Positions 1-10,527 of a stretch of DNA of 64,000 nucleotides are shown here, in pieces; within the stretch, counting starts at the first letter, position 1, and each line of letters begins with the position of its first letter. The DNA comes from Desmodus rotundus (Eukaryota > Chordata > Mammalia > Chiroptera > Phyllostomidae). A program made the position numbers and the translations under genes. Under the pieces are notes generated by a model. It searched no databases. It had not been told where the DNA came from and was given only the letters and a program-made list of their open reading frames with translations. Where the stretch lies: NCBI RefSeq assembly GCF_022682495.2, contig NC_071392.1, positions 55,019,459-55,083,458 on the forward strand, given 5' to 3'.

Positions 1-239
1 CCATACCATCCATATTATACTCAAGCTGAAAATGCTCTCTCATTTTTCAGTCTTTGATTTGCTTCTTCCCCTCAATGCCATTTATCTGACAGGCTAATGA
101 ATTTTACTGTCTAAATTTCTCTATAATCCACTGATTTCTGATTTTGTACTATCTTTTCTCTATGAAATTGTTTTTCTTCCTACATCTCCCTTCACTCTCC
201 ATTTCATAACCCACACTTTAGCTCCTGATCCTGGTGAAA

Positions 240-1130
240 GAAAAATCTGACCATATTGTTCTGTTACCAAACAAACAAACAAACAAAAGCCAGGGGTTTG
301 TCTGCCTGTTGCCACAGAAACCAAACTCATGAGGTGGGTGCTGATGCAAAATGCAAAAGGAAAAATGTTTTATCCAGATTATGTGCCATCTTGGAGAATT
401 CAGGACTCCCCATCTCAAAGCTCACCTCCTCTGCAAAACCCAAACAAGACCCAGACATCCCCAGCAACTCCACAACAAAAGGCAGTGCCCAGAGTTCCTG
501 CTTCATTTTTAAAATACCATCATTTTAGCTGGAGGTAGCTGCTAAACAGTCATTCAGGTAGCTTAGCTGATTCCCAGCTGCTGTCCAGTTTAGGCTTCCT
601 CCTGGAGGCTGAGTGTGGAGCTGGTACAATGACCATGGCCATGCGGCTGCTAGGGCTGCACGGCTGCATGCTCCCAGATGGGAGAGCACATGAACACATT
701 AGTGAATGCTTCATCAGGCCAGCAAGAGAGAAAGAGAAACAGACAACTTCCTGGAATCTCCCTCCTGGAGAGAAAAGGCCAGGGCATTATTGGAATGCAG
801 GTCCTGTCAGCGAGCCTTGAACAAAAGAGAGAGCATTACTTAGTTCCCCTGGAACTATATCTGTTTAGGGTGTGGGATGGGCCAGGTGCTTTCTCAGAAA
901 GTCCAGTTAACTTCCTAAACTTTCATGTGTTTTGGGTGGGTCCATCTCCCCACCATCCCTTCTTTCCCCATGGTAGAATGATAGGTCTCTTAGGCCAAGC
1001 ACCTCCCCTGCTGCCATTGTGACCTCTATAGCATATATGCCTGCCTTCCTTTGGTCCCATGCACAATCTGATACCAGAAGGGCAGGGATAATATCTTTCC
1101 CCCTTATACATTTTTTTTATCTTTCCAGAT
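240..1130 (-). mobile_element. Solo or degraded ERV LTR (family A), minus strand
   Basis: Read on the minus strand, this stretch aligns by eye over several blocks with the plus-strand block at 6770-7610. Shared blocks include GGGGAGGTGCTTG, a CCCATCCCA..CC block, CCAGGGGAAC, a CCTAGCAGCC/CATGGCC block, a CAGCTGGGAATC-like block and an AACTCTGG.CACTG block, all in the same order. Two dispersed copies with matching order and no coding sequence are best explained as LTRs of one endogenous retrovirus family. The boundaries are approximate because no clean TG..CA ends or target duplication could be fixed. A purine-rich run at 1085-1110 (minus-strand sense) could be the polypurine tract next to a 3' LTR, which is inference. 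The reading frames here are not gene-like. Confidence 0.5.
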
Positions 1131-1246
1131 TTTGGCATACTCAGTCCCTATACAGTCATCTTTTTGGTTTCTGGAGCACTTGGTGCAAGAACCTTCCCCT
1201 GCCACCATACTGTCTGGTGGGAAAGGTTCCCCTGAGTCATTAGATA

Positions 1247-1296
1247 TATATAGTCTGCCCAGAAAAAGTATACATATAGTCTGCCCAGAGAAAGTC
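1247..1296. repeat. Short tandem duplication, about 25 bp unit
   Basis: The phrase ATATAGTCTGCCCAGA occurs twice in a row, followed by AAAGTATAC in the first copy and GAAAGTCC in the second. It lies just outside LTR family A, where internal retroviral sequence would be expected if the LTR is a 3' LTR. Confidence 0.6.
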
Positions 1297-1439
1297 CAGC
1301 CACTGTTAATATTATGAGAATAGTTTGCAGCAGATTGATGTAACCTGGAAGCCAAGAAGAGTGGGCTGTTATGCATGTACATGTGTGAACAATGACAGCT
1401 TCACCATACTAAACCATGGGGGTGGTAGACACCATTGAG

Positions 1440-1965
1440 TGAGCATGCGTATTGTGTGGTCATCACATTCAAAATGACTGAGCTACTAGAGCAATGAATC
1501 TGCATCAAATTTTGTGTTAAGCTTGAACATTCCTCTGCAGAAATTATTCAGATGATTCAAAAGGCCACAGCTATGGGCAACTGGTGATTGGCAGCTTCAT
1601 CATGACAATATGCCTGCTCATGCATCACATCTAGTGCAGACTTTTTTGGTAAAACATAAGATCACCCAGGTGACTTGGACACCCTGCACCCCAGATTTGG
1701 CACCCTGCAACTTCTGGCTTTTCCCAAAATTAAAATCACCTTTGAAAGGGAAGAGATTTCAGACCATCAATGAGGTTCAGGAAAATAAGATGGGGAAGCT
1801 GATAGTGATTGGGAGAACATAATGAGGTCCCAAGGTGCCTACTTTGAAGGGGACTGAGGAGTCCTTGTCCTATATACAATGTTTCTTGTATCTTTTATTT
1901 TCTTCAGTAAATATGTCTTTTCATATTACATGGCTGGATATATTCTGGACAGACCTTATACATAT
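1440..1965 (+). mobile_element. Internally deleted mariner-family DNA transposon remnant
   Basis: The start carries the N-terminal region of a mariner-type transposase (around 1474-1560) and jumps directly to the C-terminal catalytic part (around 1598-1800), so the middle of the gene is missing. The second catalytic aspartate is visible in an HHDN motif (codon 1604-1606). The third catalytic position, in the PDLAPxD motif typical of the family, is asparagine here (codon 1709-1711, AAC). The distal end, with a GGATATATTCTGGACAGACC phrase near 1935, resembles the end of mammalian mariner remnants. Mariner elements move by cut-and-paste at TA dinucleotides. This copy is a fossil: deleted, interrupted and catalytically altered. 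Terminal repeats could not be fixed. Confidence 0.7.
1610..1822 (+). pseudogene. C-terminal mariner transposase fragment, third catalytic Asp changed to Asn
   Basis: This 70-codon open stretch is the C-terminal part of a Tc1/mariner transposase, the enzyme that cuts and joins transposon ends with a DD34D metal-binding triad. It follows the HHDN motif at 1598-1609 in the same frame. The spacing from that aspartate to the expected third acidic residue is right (34 residues), but the residue is Asn. The text after it (FWLFPKLKSPLKGKRF) is typical of the family. The frame closes before the normal C-terminus, and the upstream frame is broken. It cannot be an active enzyme, and there is no sign of domestication. 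Confidence 0.7.
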
Positions 1966-3189
1966 CTTTCAAAGGTGATTTTAGTATATGCAAAATGCAA
2001 ATTTTCTTAGAGATCTCAGGTCTTCTACCTTTGAGCCCAGGAGACATTGGGATTTTTGCTTTGTATATGTGAGTTTTGTTGTTGTTGTTGTTATGGTTTT
2101 GAGAGATTTTTTCTTAGTTTTATCTCCCTTACACCAAACACCTTTGTCCTACGCAATCCATCCTAACACCCAGTCTATCCCCATGGGCTGAAATTTAGGA
2201 AAAATCTTTTAAAACAATTATCAAGATTGGCTGCCTACTGTGATCAAATTCATTAGATAATAGCTAAACTCTACATTTCACTTGGTGCACAAGGTTTTAC
2301 TTTTTTCACTCTTCCTTTCTTTCTCCAGTATTCACATGGAAATAATGCCATAGTTGTTTAGGGGTAAATATGAGGTGCTCTCTGAGGACCTGGCATATTT
2401 CAATAAGCACAATCAGAGGGTGAATAGGTATCTCTGGTAGCAAGAGAGATGGGAAAGAAGATAGTAACTCCTTTAAAAATATTTTTAATTAATATTATCA
2501 TTAGTGATTATTCTTAAGGAATGTTCATAAAATTTGGAAACAATGAAAAAGTATGAAAAGCATTCTTTTTTACATAAATACATACATATTATCATACACT
2601 ATATTCTCTAAAATTAGGTTCATGCAAGCAAATAAATGTGTATTTTAAATTTGACATTATACTGAGTGTAATATCCAATGGTTGAATATTGTTTTAGTAC
2701 AATGTTGTTCAGTAGAAGGTTTGAATCAGATTTCATTGGAGACTTATATAAAAACTCTAACTCCCAAATCCTGAAGTAGAATTTTTAAAATTTAGGAAGA
2801 GGCTGCATGGGTCAAGATTTGAGGAGTATGAAAAGGTGTGCATTTTTAGGATCACATTGGGTAATTTTGATATACAATCCATTTTCTCATTTTAAGAACT
2901 ACTATTAGAAACCATGCCTAATAATGACATGGATTTTAAGAATTTTAAGAAAAAAAAATTTAACCAATTCCTTATTGCTAGGCATTAGGGTTGTTAGATT
3001 TTCTAGACCCCAGAATTTAAGCATTTTTAATGCTACTGCTTTGCCATACTCCAGGAGGTTGCAATAAGTTAAACAGTGTGTGGAAATACCTATCTCATTA
3101 ACTTCTTCACACTTTTAAAATATAAAATATTTGTTAATCTAATAAATGAATAATAACCATTTGTTATGTATTTTAATTTGTATTGCTTT
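1966..3189. other. AT-rich unassigned stretch
   Basis: It holds a short GTT microsatellite at 2068-2091 but otherwise no recognisable gene or repeat. The base composition is strongly AT-rich and every reading frame is short. Confidence 0.5.
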
Positions 3190-4388
3190 GTTTTCTAGTA
3201 GGTTGTATAATTTCCATATGTTTATTGACCATTTATGTTTTCTTATTCCCTTATTCTTTTAAGAATTTCACCTTGTTCTAATTTATTTATAAGATCTCTG
3301 TATTTGTTGAATATATTAATTCATTTTTTCTCACATTTTGTGACATACATTGTTCTTTTATACCTTTTCATTTTTTCAGTTTTTGATGTGAAGTATAGAT
3401 TGTATGCAATCAGATATAACTCTACCATCTTCATTATTTCTTCATTGTGAACATCCTCCTCTTGTCAGTCAAAAGCTCCTTTTTATTCCTTCATTTCTTC
3501 AATACATTAATTTACAATCCATCTAGAATCTATTTTTATGTATAAAATGAAGTATAATTTAATACCTTGCTTATTTTTCCAAATGTTATCAACTTTTCCA
3601 TCAGCAGTTACTAAATAATTTATTTTACTCCCTAATTTAAATGCCACAACTATCATATTAGGATGTTTATTTATAATAGTCTTTTTTATTGTTTTCTCTT
3701 CTCCTCCATTGTACGTACCTTTATGCTACATTGTAGTATTAGAAATTATACTACTTCCTTCATTATTTTTGTTACTCAAAATTGTTAGTTTAGAATGACT
3801 TTTTCAAGTTTTAAATATACTTTGATTCCAATTTCAATTGGAACTTCCTTAAATATTTTTAAAAATACATATTTTAATAACTGGTATTCTTATGAAGAAA
3901 AATACTGTGTTTTCACTTAATCAAATCACATTTTATATCACTCTATAAAGTTTACAGTTTTTCTCAATTAGATACTTTATTAATTTTATTGATATGTGGT
4001 TTATATTTAGTTTGATACTGAGTTCATTTTATTCAATAATACTTTGAATTGAAAAATAGAAAAATGATTTTGTCTGTTTATTTTGTAACTAACTACCTTT
4101 CAAAATCATCATTAATTCTAATACTTTTCAATTGATTCACTTATGTTTTATAAGTTGCAAACTATATCATCTATAAATAATAGCAATTTATGTCCTTCCC
4201 AATCATTATAAAAAATAATGAGCAATGATGTCAAAGAGAGGCATAATTTTCTGAAATTTAATGTCCTTGGTGTTTCACCATAAACATGAAATTGACCTTT
4301 TCTGATTTGTGATAGCTATAGGACTTTTAAAAATCAGGTTAAGGAAATCTTTCTTATCGTGTTGAAGAAATTATTATATATGTGACCC
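3190..4388 (-). mobile_element. Ancient L1 (L1M-type) fragment, ORF2 3' half, minus strand
   Basis: The order of conserved L1 phrases, read on the plus strand as the reverse of ORF2, is recognisable though much decayed. There is a block around 3290 (sense of 'agctctttatatattctgg'), the 'aatttatttttgtgtatgg' block at 3525, the 'accatttattga' block near 3610, and the 'tttcaccattaagtatgatg' block at 4275. The piece breaks at about 4390, where another repeat is inserted, and resumes at 5011. Divergence is high, implying an insertion predating the bat-specific elements. The subfamily is not determined. Confidence 0.55.
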
Positions 4389-4389
4389 T

Positions 4390-5010
4390 GGATCTGCATT
4401 TATTTTGTAATTTTATTTTGAACTACTTTTTGACATAGAAAAGTTGAGAAATAGTAGAGTTTCCATATATCTCTCTCCCAGCTTTCTTCAATGCTAACAT
4501 GTCACGTAACCATATTATCATTATTAGAACCAGGAAATTAACAATGGTACAATACCATTAACTAAAGACCTATTCAAGTTTCACCAAGTTTGCTTTTTAA
4601 CAGATGTCTTTGTTGTTGTTGTTGTTGTTGCTGTTGTTGTTGTTCTGTGATCCTTTTCAGTATCCTACATCATAGTTTCTCAATCTGTCTTTTTTTTACC
4701 AGTACAACACAGTGAGCAGTGTTGATCAGTTGTTTTGTTAAATGTTGCTCCATCTGAGTTTGTATAGTATTTTTGCATGATTGAGATTATCCATGTTAGG
4801 TAAGAATACTACAGAAGTGATGCAGTGTCCTTCCCTGTGCATCATACCATATTGAATCACAGGGCTCATGAAAAGTAAGACAGTTTCTGACAGGTTTTCT
4901 CCACTCTAAACTCTTTTTCCCTCTGCAGCTAACAAACAACTGGAGTAGGTGATATGAGATTTCACATTTTGTTTTCTTCAAACTTTCACTCATTCATTTC
5001 AGCATCCATC
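4390..5010 (-). mobile_element. Ancient L1 3' UTR-like fragment, minus strand
   Basis: It contains phrases I associate with an old mammalian L1 3' region in reverse orientation: AAATTAACAATGGTACAATA, a TTCACCAAGTTT block, AGAAGTGATG followed by GTGTCCTTCCC, and CATCCATCAGTGA. A GTT/GCT microsatellite is embedded at 4608-4645. It separates two halves of the L1 at 3190-5560. The family assignment is from memory and would need a library search. Confidence 0.5.
4608..4645. repeat. (GTT)n microsatellite
   Basis: About twelve GTT units with one GCT interruption. Simple repeat with no further feature. Confidence 0.9.
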
Positions 5011-5560
5011 AGTGAGTCTTGACTAAGAATTTTTAAATCCTAAACCAATTATGAACTTTACCAAATGCTCTTTTGGAGATTGATCAAAATAATCATGTAC
5101 TTTGTCAAATTTAAAATATTACCATTGAAATTTGTATTAGAATTGCATTACATTTATGGTAAGCCATCCTATTAATTTGTGATTTTTAGTAATAGATTCT
5201 TTCTTTTTAAAATTTTTTTAAGATTTTTATTTATTTATTTTTAGAGAGGGGGGGAAGGAAAGAGAAAGAGAGTGAGAGATACATCAGTATGTGGTTTCTT
5301 GTCATGCACCCCCCACCAGGAACCTGGCCAGCAACCCAGGCTTGTGCCCTGACTGGGAATCAAACAGGCTACTCTGGTTCACAGGCCAGTACTCAACCCA
5401 CTGAGCCACACCAGCCAGGGCTAGAATCTTTCCTTTTAAATTAGACCTTTGAATAATATAATGGTTATTTTTCCTTTAATATACTGTTGAGTCTAAATTG
5501 CTAACATTTAATTGAATACTTTGGCAACTAGAATTATTAAATATGTGGAATTCTGGTTGT
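5011..5560 (-). mobile_element. Continuation of the ancient L1, minus strand, split by a SINE
   Basis: The sequence continues the L1 ORF2 order after the break at 4390. It shows the block corresponding to 'caaatgctttttctgcatctattgagatgatcatg' at 5060-5100 and the following part near 5170, then resumes after the SINE at 5441-5560. This fixes the order of events: L1 first, SINE later. Confidence 0.5.
5212..5421 (-). mobile_element. VES-type tRNA-derived SINE, minus strand
   Basis: On the minus strand it begins CCCTGGCTGGTGTGGCTCAG, carries a tRNA-like B box region (GTTTGATTCCCAGTCAGGG), then an AG/CT-rich body and an A-rich tail. Target-site duplications of 19 bp are clear: TAGATTCTTTCTTTTTAAA at 5193-5211 and TAGAATCTTTCCTTTTAAA at 5422-5440 (two differences). 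The family is bat-specific and is mobilised in trans by L1 proteins. It sits inside an ancient L1. Confidence 0.9.
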
Positions 5561-5934
5561 GTGTGTGTGTAACTATTAAATGCTTCATTCTCAGCTAGCC
5601 AAAATCTTGAAAACTGGGAGTGACCAATGCTGCAGATGGTGTGTGAAGATTTTCCAAGACTGCCTAGATATACTTTTTAATTAAATCAGTTACCACACTC
5701 TTAACTTCTCTATGCCGTCTTTCCTAAAATTGGTCTATCTGAGAATGAACCTGGGGTAAATGTCAACCTAATTCCTTTCCCATCTCTCTTTCACAACTGC
5801 TCTTCTCCCTCGTGATAAGAAAAGCCAAGTTCTTGCCCATCTTGAATCTTACTAGTTACATTGACTCAAGGAATAGAAATCTCTAAGAGACTAAAATCTC
5901 TAATTTTTAAGTAAGATTCAAAATATTGCTCTAA

Positions 5935-6154
5935 TCCCCTCTCCTTATTCTTAGATTGTTCTTAACTTCAACAATAAGGAGAGGGGATTACAGGAACTAC
6001 TATAAAGGACACATGGACAAAATCAAGGGGGAGGGTGGATGTGGGGGAGGGAGGTGAGTTCAGCTGGGGTGGGGTGGAGGGATGGGGAGAAAAGGCATAC
6101 AACTGTAATTGAATAACAATAAAAATTTTTTAAAAATAATAAAAAAGAAACCAA
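5935..6154 (+). mobile_element. Very short L1 3' end with inverted 5' segment (twin-priming type)
   Basis: The block 5973-6154 is an L1 3' UTR and tail in direct orientation: a GGGGATTACAGG start, a G-rich tract at 6027-6085, the ACAACTGTAATTGAATAAC end, then an A-rich tail. The first part (5935-5971) is the same L1 in inverse orientation: its reverse complement matches 32702-32722 of the large L1 in this window. The whole is bracketed by perfect 15 bp direct repeats AAAATATTGCTCTAA (5920-5934 and 6155-6169). This is the signature of a target-primed insertion with 5' inversion. Confidence 0.85.
6027..6085 (+). other. G-rich polypurine tract of an L1 3' UTR
   Basis: Runs of 3-5 G in series make a potential G-quadruplex. 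The same tract occurs in the other L1 3' ends in this window, so it belongs to the L1 family, not to this locus. Confidence 0.7.
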
Positions 6155-6286
6155 AAAATATTGCTCTAAATATTGAGAAAATTAATTATGCTTATTACTG
6201 CATAATAAATTTTTATGTTTTGGGGGCAGTATTGAAATTTTTGCCTTCAACAAAACTTAATGAAGATTTAATGTAATTATTGATTT

Positions 6287-6598
6287 TATTTATTTTTTTT
6301 ATCTTCACCTGAGGACATTATCATTTGCTTTTTTAGAGAAAGGGAGGGGGAGAGAAAGGGACCAACAGAAACATCAATGTAAGAGAAGCATCAATCAGTT
6401 GCCTCTGTAAGCACTCAAACTGGGGATCCTTGCCTGGACTGGGGATTGTATTCTTCTGGTCTGAGGGAGTCACACACATCACACCTGGATTGGGGATTAA
6501 CCAGTATCCTAGGTATATGCCCTGACCAGGAATCGAACCTGCAACCTTTAGGTTACAAGACTACACTCTAACCACTGATCCACATTGGCCAGAGCTGA
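6287..6598 (-). mobile_element. Older, longer tRNA-derived SINE (VES-related), minus strand
   Basis: On the minus strand it starts with a tRNA-like head (a variant of CCTGGCCAATGTGG), a B box GGTTCGATTCCTGGTCAGGG, then a longer internal region than in the standard VES and a CT-rich tail. Flanks AATTATTGATTT (6275-6286) and AATTACTGATTT (6599-6610) fit a target duplication with one change. It is more divergent than the SINEs at 26005 and 53818, so it is probably an older subfamily. Confidence 0.75.
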
Positions 6599-6769
6599 AA
6601 TTACTGATTTCAGAGAATTAAAACTATAACTTGGAGAAAGTTAAAGAGAATTGACATTTACACAACAAAATTTCTTTTATACCCAATTAATATTATTGTA
6701 AACCAAGCTTTATTACCATTGGCATTTAACTAATTATTATTTTTTTAAGAGAGCAAAGAAACTTAAACG

Positions 6770-7080
6770 TTGAGCTTAATAAAATGGGGAGCAAGAGCCT
6801 GCTTGCTTATCCAGGAGGCTACTACTTCACACCCCAAGTGATTACAGCATTGCCCCTCTAAGGGGATTAGCACTGCTCCCTTCTCCCCTCTGGTACCACA
6901 CTGTTGGGAAGCACAAGGGGAGGTGCTTGACCAAAGAAGCCTGTGAGTCTAACAAGAGATGAGCCTATCAAAAGCTTGTGAAAACTTGGGTAGTTGGCCA
7001 TTTTGAAAAAGAACCTAGTCCATCCCAACCCCAAGCTAATAAAATCCCAGGGGAACAAAGAATCTCAATCTCTCTCTTTC

Positions 7081-7112
<32 letters not shown>

Positions 7113-7610
7113 ATCCCTATCTATCTATCTCTCTTTCTCACTTGGGAACACATGCTCACCCATGCATTCATATGTTCTCTCTTCATAGCCATATGGCCTT
7201 AGCAGCCACTCAGACTCCACATACAAGCTTCAGGTGGGGACATAAACACCTCAGCAAAACAATTGATTGCAGCTGAGAACACACACAAAGCTAGCTGGAT
7301 GCTGGACTTTAATGTGGAACAGAAACTCTGGACACTGGCTTTTGTCTTGGTCTTGCTGAGGACACAGTTAGACATTTTCCATGGTGAAATGGACAGAGAT
7401 GGGACACTGGGATGTCAGGAGCAGAACTCCCTTAATTTTACATCATTAATAAAGTTGACCAAGGAACCCCATCCTCCTGTGTGGGTCCCAGGAAATGCTT
7501 TTCCTTGTGATGCTGCAAAAACTCATTTTCCACTTGTAACAATTTCACAAAAGAGAAACAGGAATAGAAATATTAGTGAAATCTTGTCATGTTCTAATGA
7601 TAAGTATTAC
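6770..7610 (+). mobile_element. ERV LTR (family A), plus strand
   Basis: Partner of the minus-strand block at 240-1130; see the shared ordered blocks listed there. In this copy a possible polyadenylation signal AATAAAA lies at 7039 and another AATAAAG near 7449. A CT microsatellite at 7060-7140 lies inside. No flanking viral genes are seen, so it is probably a solo LTR. Exact ends are uncertain. Confidence 0.5.
7060..7140. repeat. (CT)n / (CTAT)n simple repeat with a poly-C run
   Basis: A CT-dominated stretch containing eleven or so consecutive C, CT dinucleotides and CTAT units, inside the plus-strand LTR. Confidence 0.9.
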
Positions 7611-8589
7611 CCACAGACATGAACTCATAATTCCATCTACTTGTTTAAGAGTGGCTGCTTCAATTAAAATTTTGCTTTTTATATTTAATAATTTTTAAGG
7701 TTATGTTTATCTTTGTAATCATTTGTCTACTATTCATTATAATAATAATTATATGATTTTACATTAAATATAAAATTCAAAATAATAGGATTTTTGCAAT
7801 GATATGTGACAGGTGATAAACAAAGACTTTCAAACATAAATAAATAAATTAAAATAAAATATATGAGGAAATGGAATAGAAATATAAAATGAAAAAGAAC
7901 AAAGAGATGTAGAATTTCAAAATTTAAGATGAGTTTTTTTTCTATTTTTAAATGATTGTTAATGGTTATCAAATTGTATCTGGTGTTTTTTAGAGAAGTT
8001 TAAAATAATTTTGTTTTAAAATTACAGTACTTACAATATTCCAAAAATTACATTCTTTATATGATTTGAAACTTGATGAAAATAACCTAATTCAAAATTA
8101 GATAACTTTGAAATGTATAAAGATATATAGCCATATATATGTATAAACTTACCAAACAAAAATTTGATGACCATCAAAAAATCTCCACTATGAAGATTCA
8201 AGTATATTCAAATGTAAACACTCCATATATTCTTTAGAAATACTAATCACATAAGTTATCTACAAAGATTACTTATTTGAATGAACTAACCCATTTATTA
8301 AGGAAAACTGTTTACCTCTAGCCCATATAGCAACCCAATTATAATTTACCTGAATTATTGTAGAGGTTATCTGTGTGTAAACCACCACTCAAATTGTGTA
8401 AACTATATGTGATGTATGTTACAATGTGGGAAACCTACTCTGATTTATATATTTTTTAAAAATATGTATATATGCTTCTCAGTGACAGATATTGGGTAAC
8501 CTCAACTAATAGCAAACACCTAAGTTGTGGATCAGCATTTTATAGTGGAAAGCAGTTTTTGTGACTTAAAAATTGATTATGTTGTTACC
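7611..8589. other. AT-rich unassigned stretch
   Basis: Nothing recognisable beyond high AT content and homopolymer-rich, short reading frames. Confidence 0.5.
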
Positions 8590-9030
8590 AGTTGAAAGTC
8601 TGAATGTTCAATGCTTTAAAAGCCCAAAACTCAAATCATCAAAGTTCAGAGTAAGGAAAGGTTTATTGATGGAGAAGGCACCAACCAAGAGGATGGGAGA
8701 CCAAACCCTTAAATTCATCTTTAAAACATACAAAATTCAGGCTTCTTTTAAGTCAACGGAAGGGGGAAATGGGAAAAGCAAGAGGTGATTTACTGACATA
8801 GACATTTGAACCCCAGTAGGGCTCCTAGGAAGATTGTGCTATTTGATGTTAGTTTAGTCACATGGTTTCTGCACATCTTTGGTAAGCAATACAAACAACT
8901 CAAGCCACAAGCTCAGTTTCAGCAATGATTATCATGTTTATATGCAAGACTAAGCAGAAGCTATTAGCTTAAAAGCCATGGGAACAAAGCAGGCTTGAAC
9001 ATGATGGAGTCAGAGAGACCATTTCATTGT
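8590..9030 (-). mobile_element. Probable ERV LTR of a different family, minus strand
   Basis: Read on the minus strand, the end shows CTTCTCCATCAATAAACC followed by CTTACTCTGAACTTTGATG. This is the layout of an LTR polyadenylation signal (AATAAA) and R/U5 region. It is not similar by eye to LTR family A. The upstream U3 region would lie toward 9030. No open frames support retroviral genes. Confidence 0.45.
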
Positions 9031-9059
9031 TACACTATAAATGTTAAATCATTAATAAA

Positions 9060-10510
9060 AAAATCTTTTTATTCCTCCGTGGAGAGAGAAAAATATTGGC
9101 ACTTATAAAAAACATGTTTGCAAAAACAGAATATTCAGAACACACAGGGGGATTCTAGTTTCTGGTCCAGCATGCAAGAAGCTTGCTGGGAGAAGTCATC
9201 ACTCCCATTCTCCCAGCAAGAAAAAAGCTGAGCAAAATGAAAACCAACCACTCTCCTTAGATCCGCCATAAGATTGAGATCACAGGACCAATTGCTTCCC
9301 TTCATACTTGAAGAACACACAGAACATATGTAAATATATAAAAAATTATGAATATAGAATAAGCTATGAATATAGAGAATCACAGTTTACCTGGGCAGAT
9401 GCCTAAGAGCCACTGTAGTTAGCACAAAAATAGGAAACTTAATCTGCTGTTGACAAACTGCTAGAGGTTTGGTATAGACAAGCTTGAGAGTTAAAAGTAC
9501 AAGGGGTAGACCAATCTTAAGGGAATCCTTATACCATCATTAATTTTAGCTTCAGGAGCCCTACCAGATTCCAACAATGAAAATCAGAAAAAAATCGCCT
9601 AATGTTGCTAGCAAGGAGGGGGGGAAAGTAGTCTTTTAATATGCCCAGAGTGTTCTGTCCTCCTTAATAAGATCTGCCCCTAGGTCTTAAACTATTTCAC
9701 CAGACTCCAATCCACTAAAATTTTACCAGAGATTAACTGACCTGGGGCAAGGAAAATACCTATTCCATCCCCCTCTAGACTTGCTGTCTCACCTAAGTGG
9801 GGAAAAATCTGAGAATTTGTGGAAGTCACAGTCCAGTGACGCAGGCTCAATAAAATTCTGAGGCCAAGTCATAAGATTATAGATTTTTCTCCTCCCCGCA
9901 CACTTTACCACCACATCAGGGGATAACAAATGAAAGAACATCATATCTCATACCTTACCTACAAAGTCTCTAAGAAACTCAAAAACAATGTGAGAGAGAA
10001 AACACTGAACAACAATATAGAGTTTAGTCTCATATCTACAGCTATAGCAAGTAATAAAAACAGCTTAATTCATAGCTAAATTGACATAAATACTCACACT
10101 AAAAGACTGTTTACCTCAGTCCATTTCATCCAATATGTCATGGATGTCATATGTCTAATTTACAACAAGAAATCAATCACAGACATGCTAACAGGTAATA
10201 AACAAAGTTTTAAACAATAAAAAGTACCAGAGCCAAATTCAGATATAGCATACATGTTGGAAGTATCAAACTGAGAATTTAAAACAACTATGATTAATAT
10301 GCTAAGGATGTAAATAAAAAAAGTGGACAGCACACAAAAAATACATGGACAAAGAGAATTAAAATCTAAGAATGAATTATAAGGAAATGCTAGAAACCAT
10401 ATACACTGCAATAGAAATTAAAAAATGCTTTGGATGGGTACATCATAGAATAGACACAGCCAAGGAAAGCATAAATGAACTTAAAGACAGATCAAAATAA
10501 ACTTTCTTAA
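9060..10510 (+). mobile_element. Ancient L1 (L1ME/HAL1-related), 5' UTR and start of ORF1, first segment
   Basis: The order of phrases fits an old eutherian L1: a CTCTCCTTAGATCC block at 9250, CAGGCTCAATAAAATTCTGAGGCCAA at 9841-9866 (part shown), then the ORF1 region near 10250 where a TGTTGGAAGTATCAAACTG block, AATATGCTAAGGA and GGAAATGCTAGAAA occur. The element is interrupted at 10527 by a younger L1 and resumes at 13536. ORF1 is thoroughly broken. Three insertions split the host element, making it a dated nest of at least four events. Confidence 0.6.
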
Positions 10511-10527
10511 ATACAAAAAGAAAATTT

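Noticed and set aside
678..1138. Frames of 71-114 codons on both strands
   Set aside because: They fall in LTR family A; the corresponding wording in the second LTR copy is not in a conserved frame.
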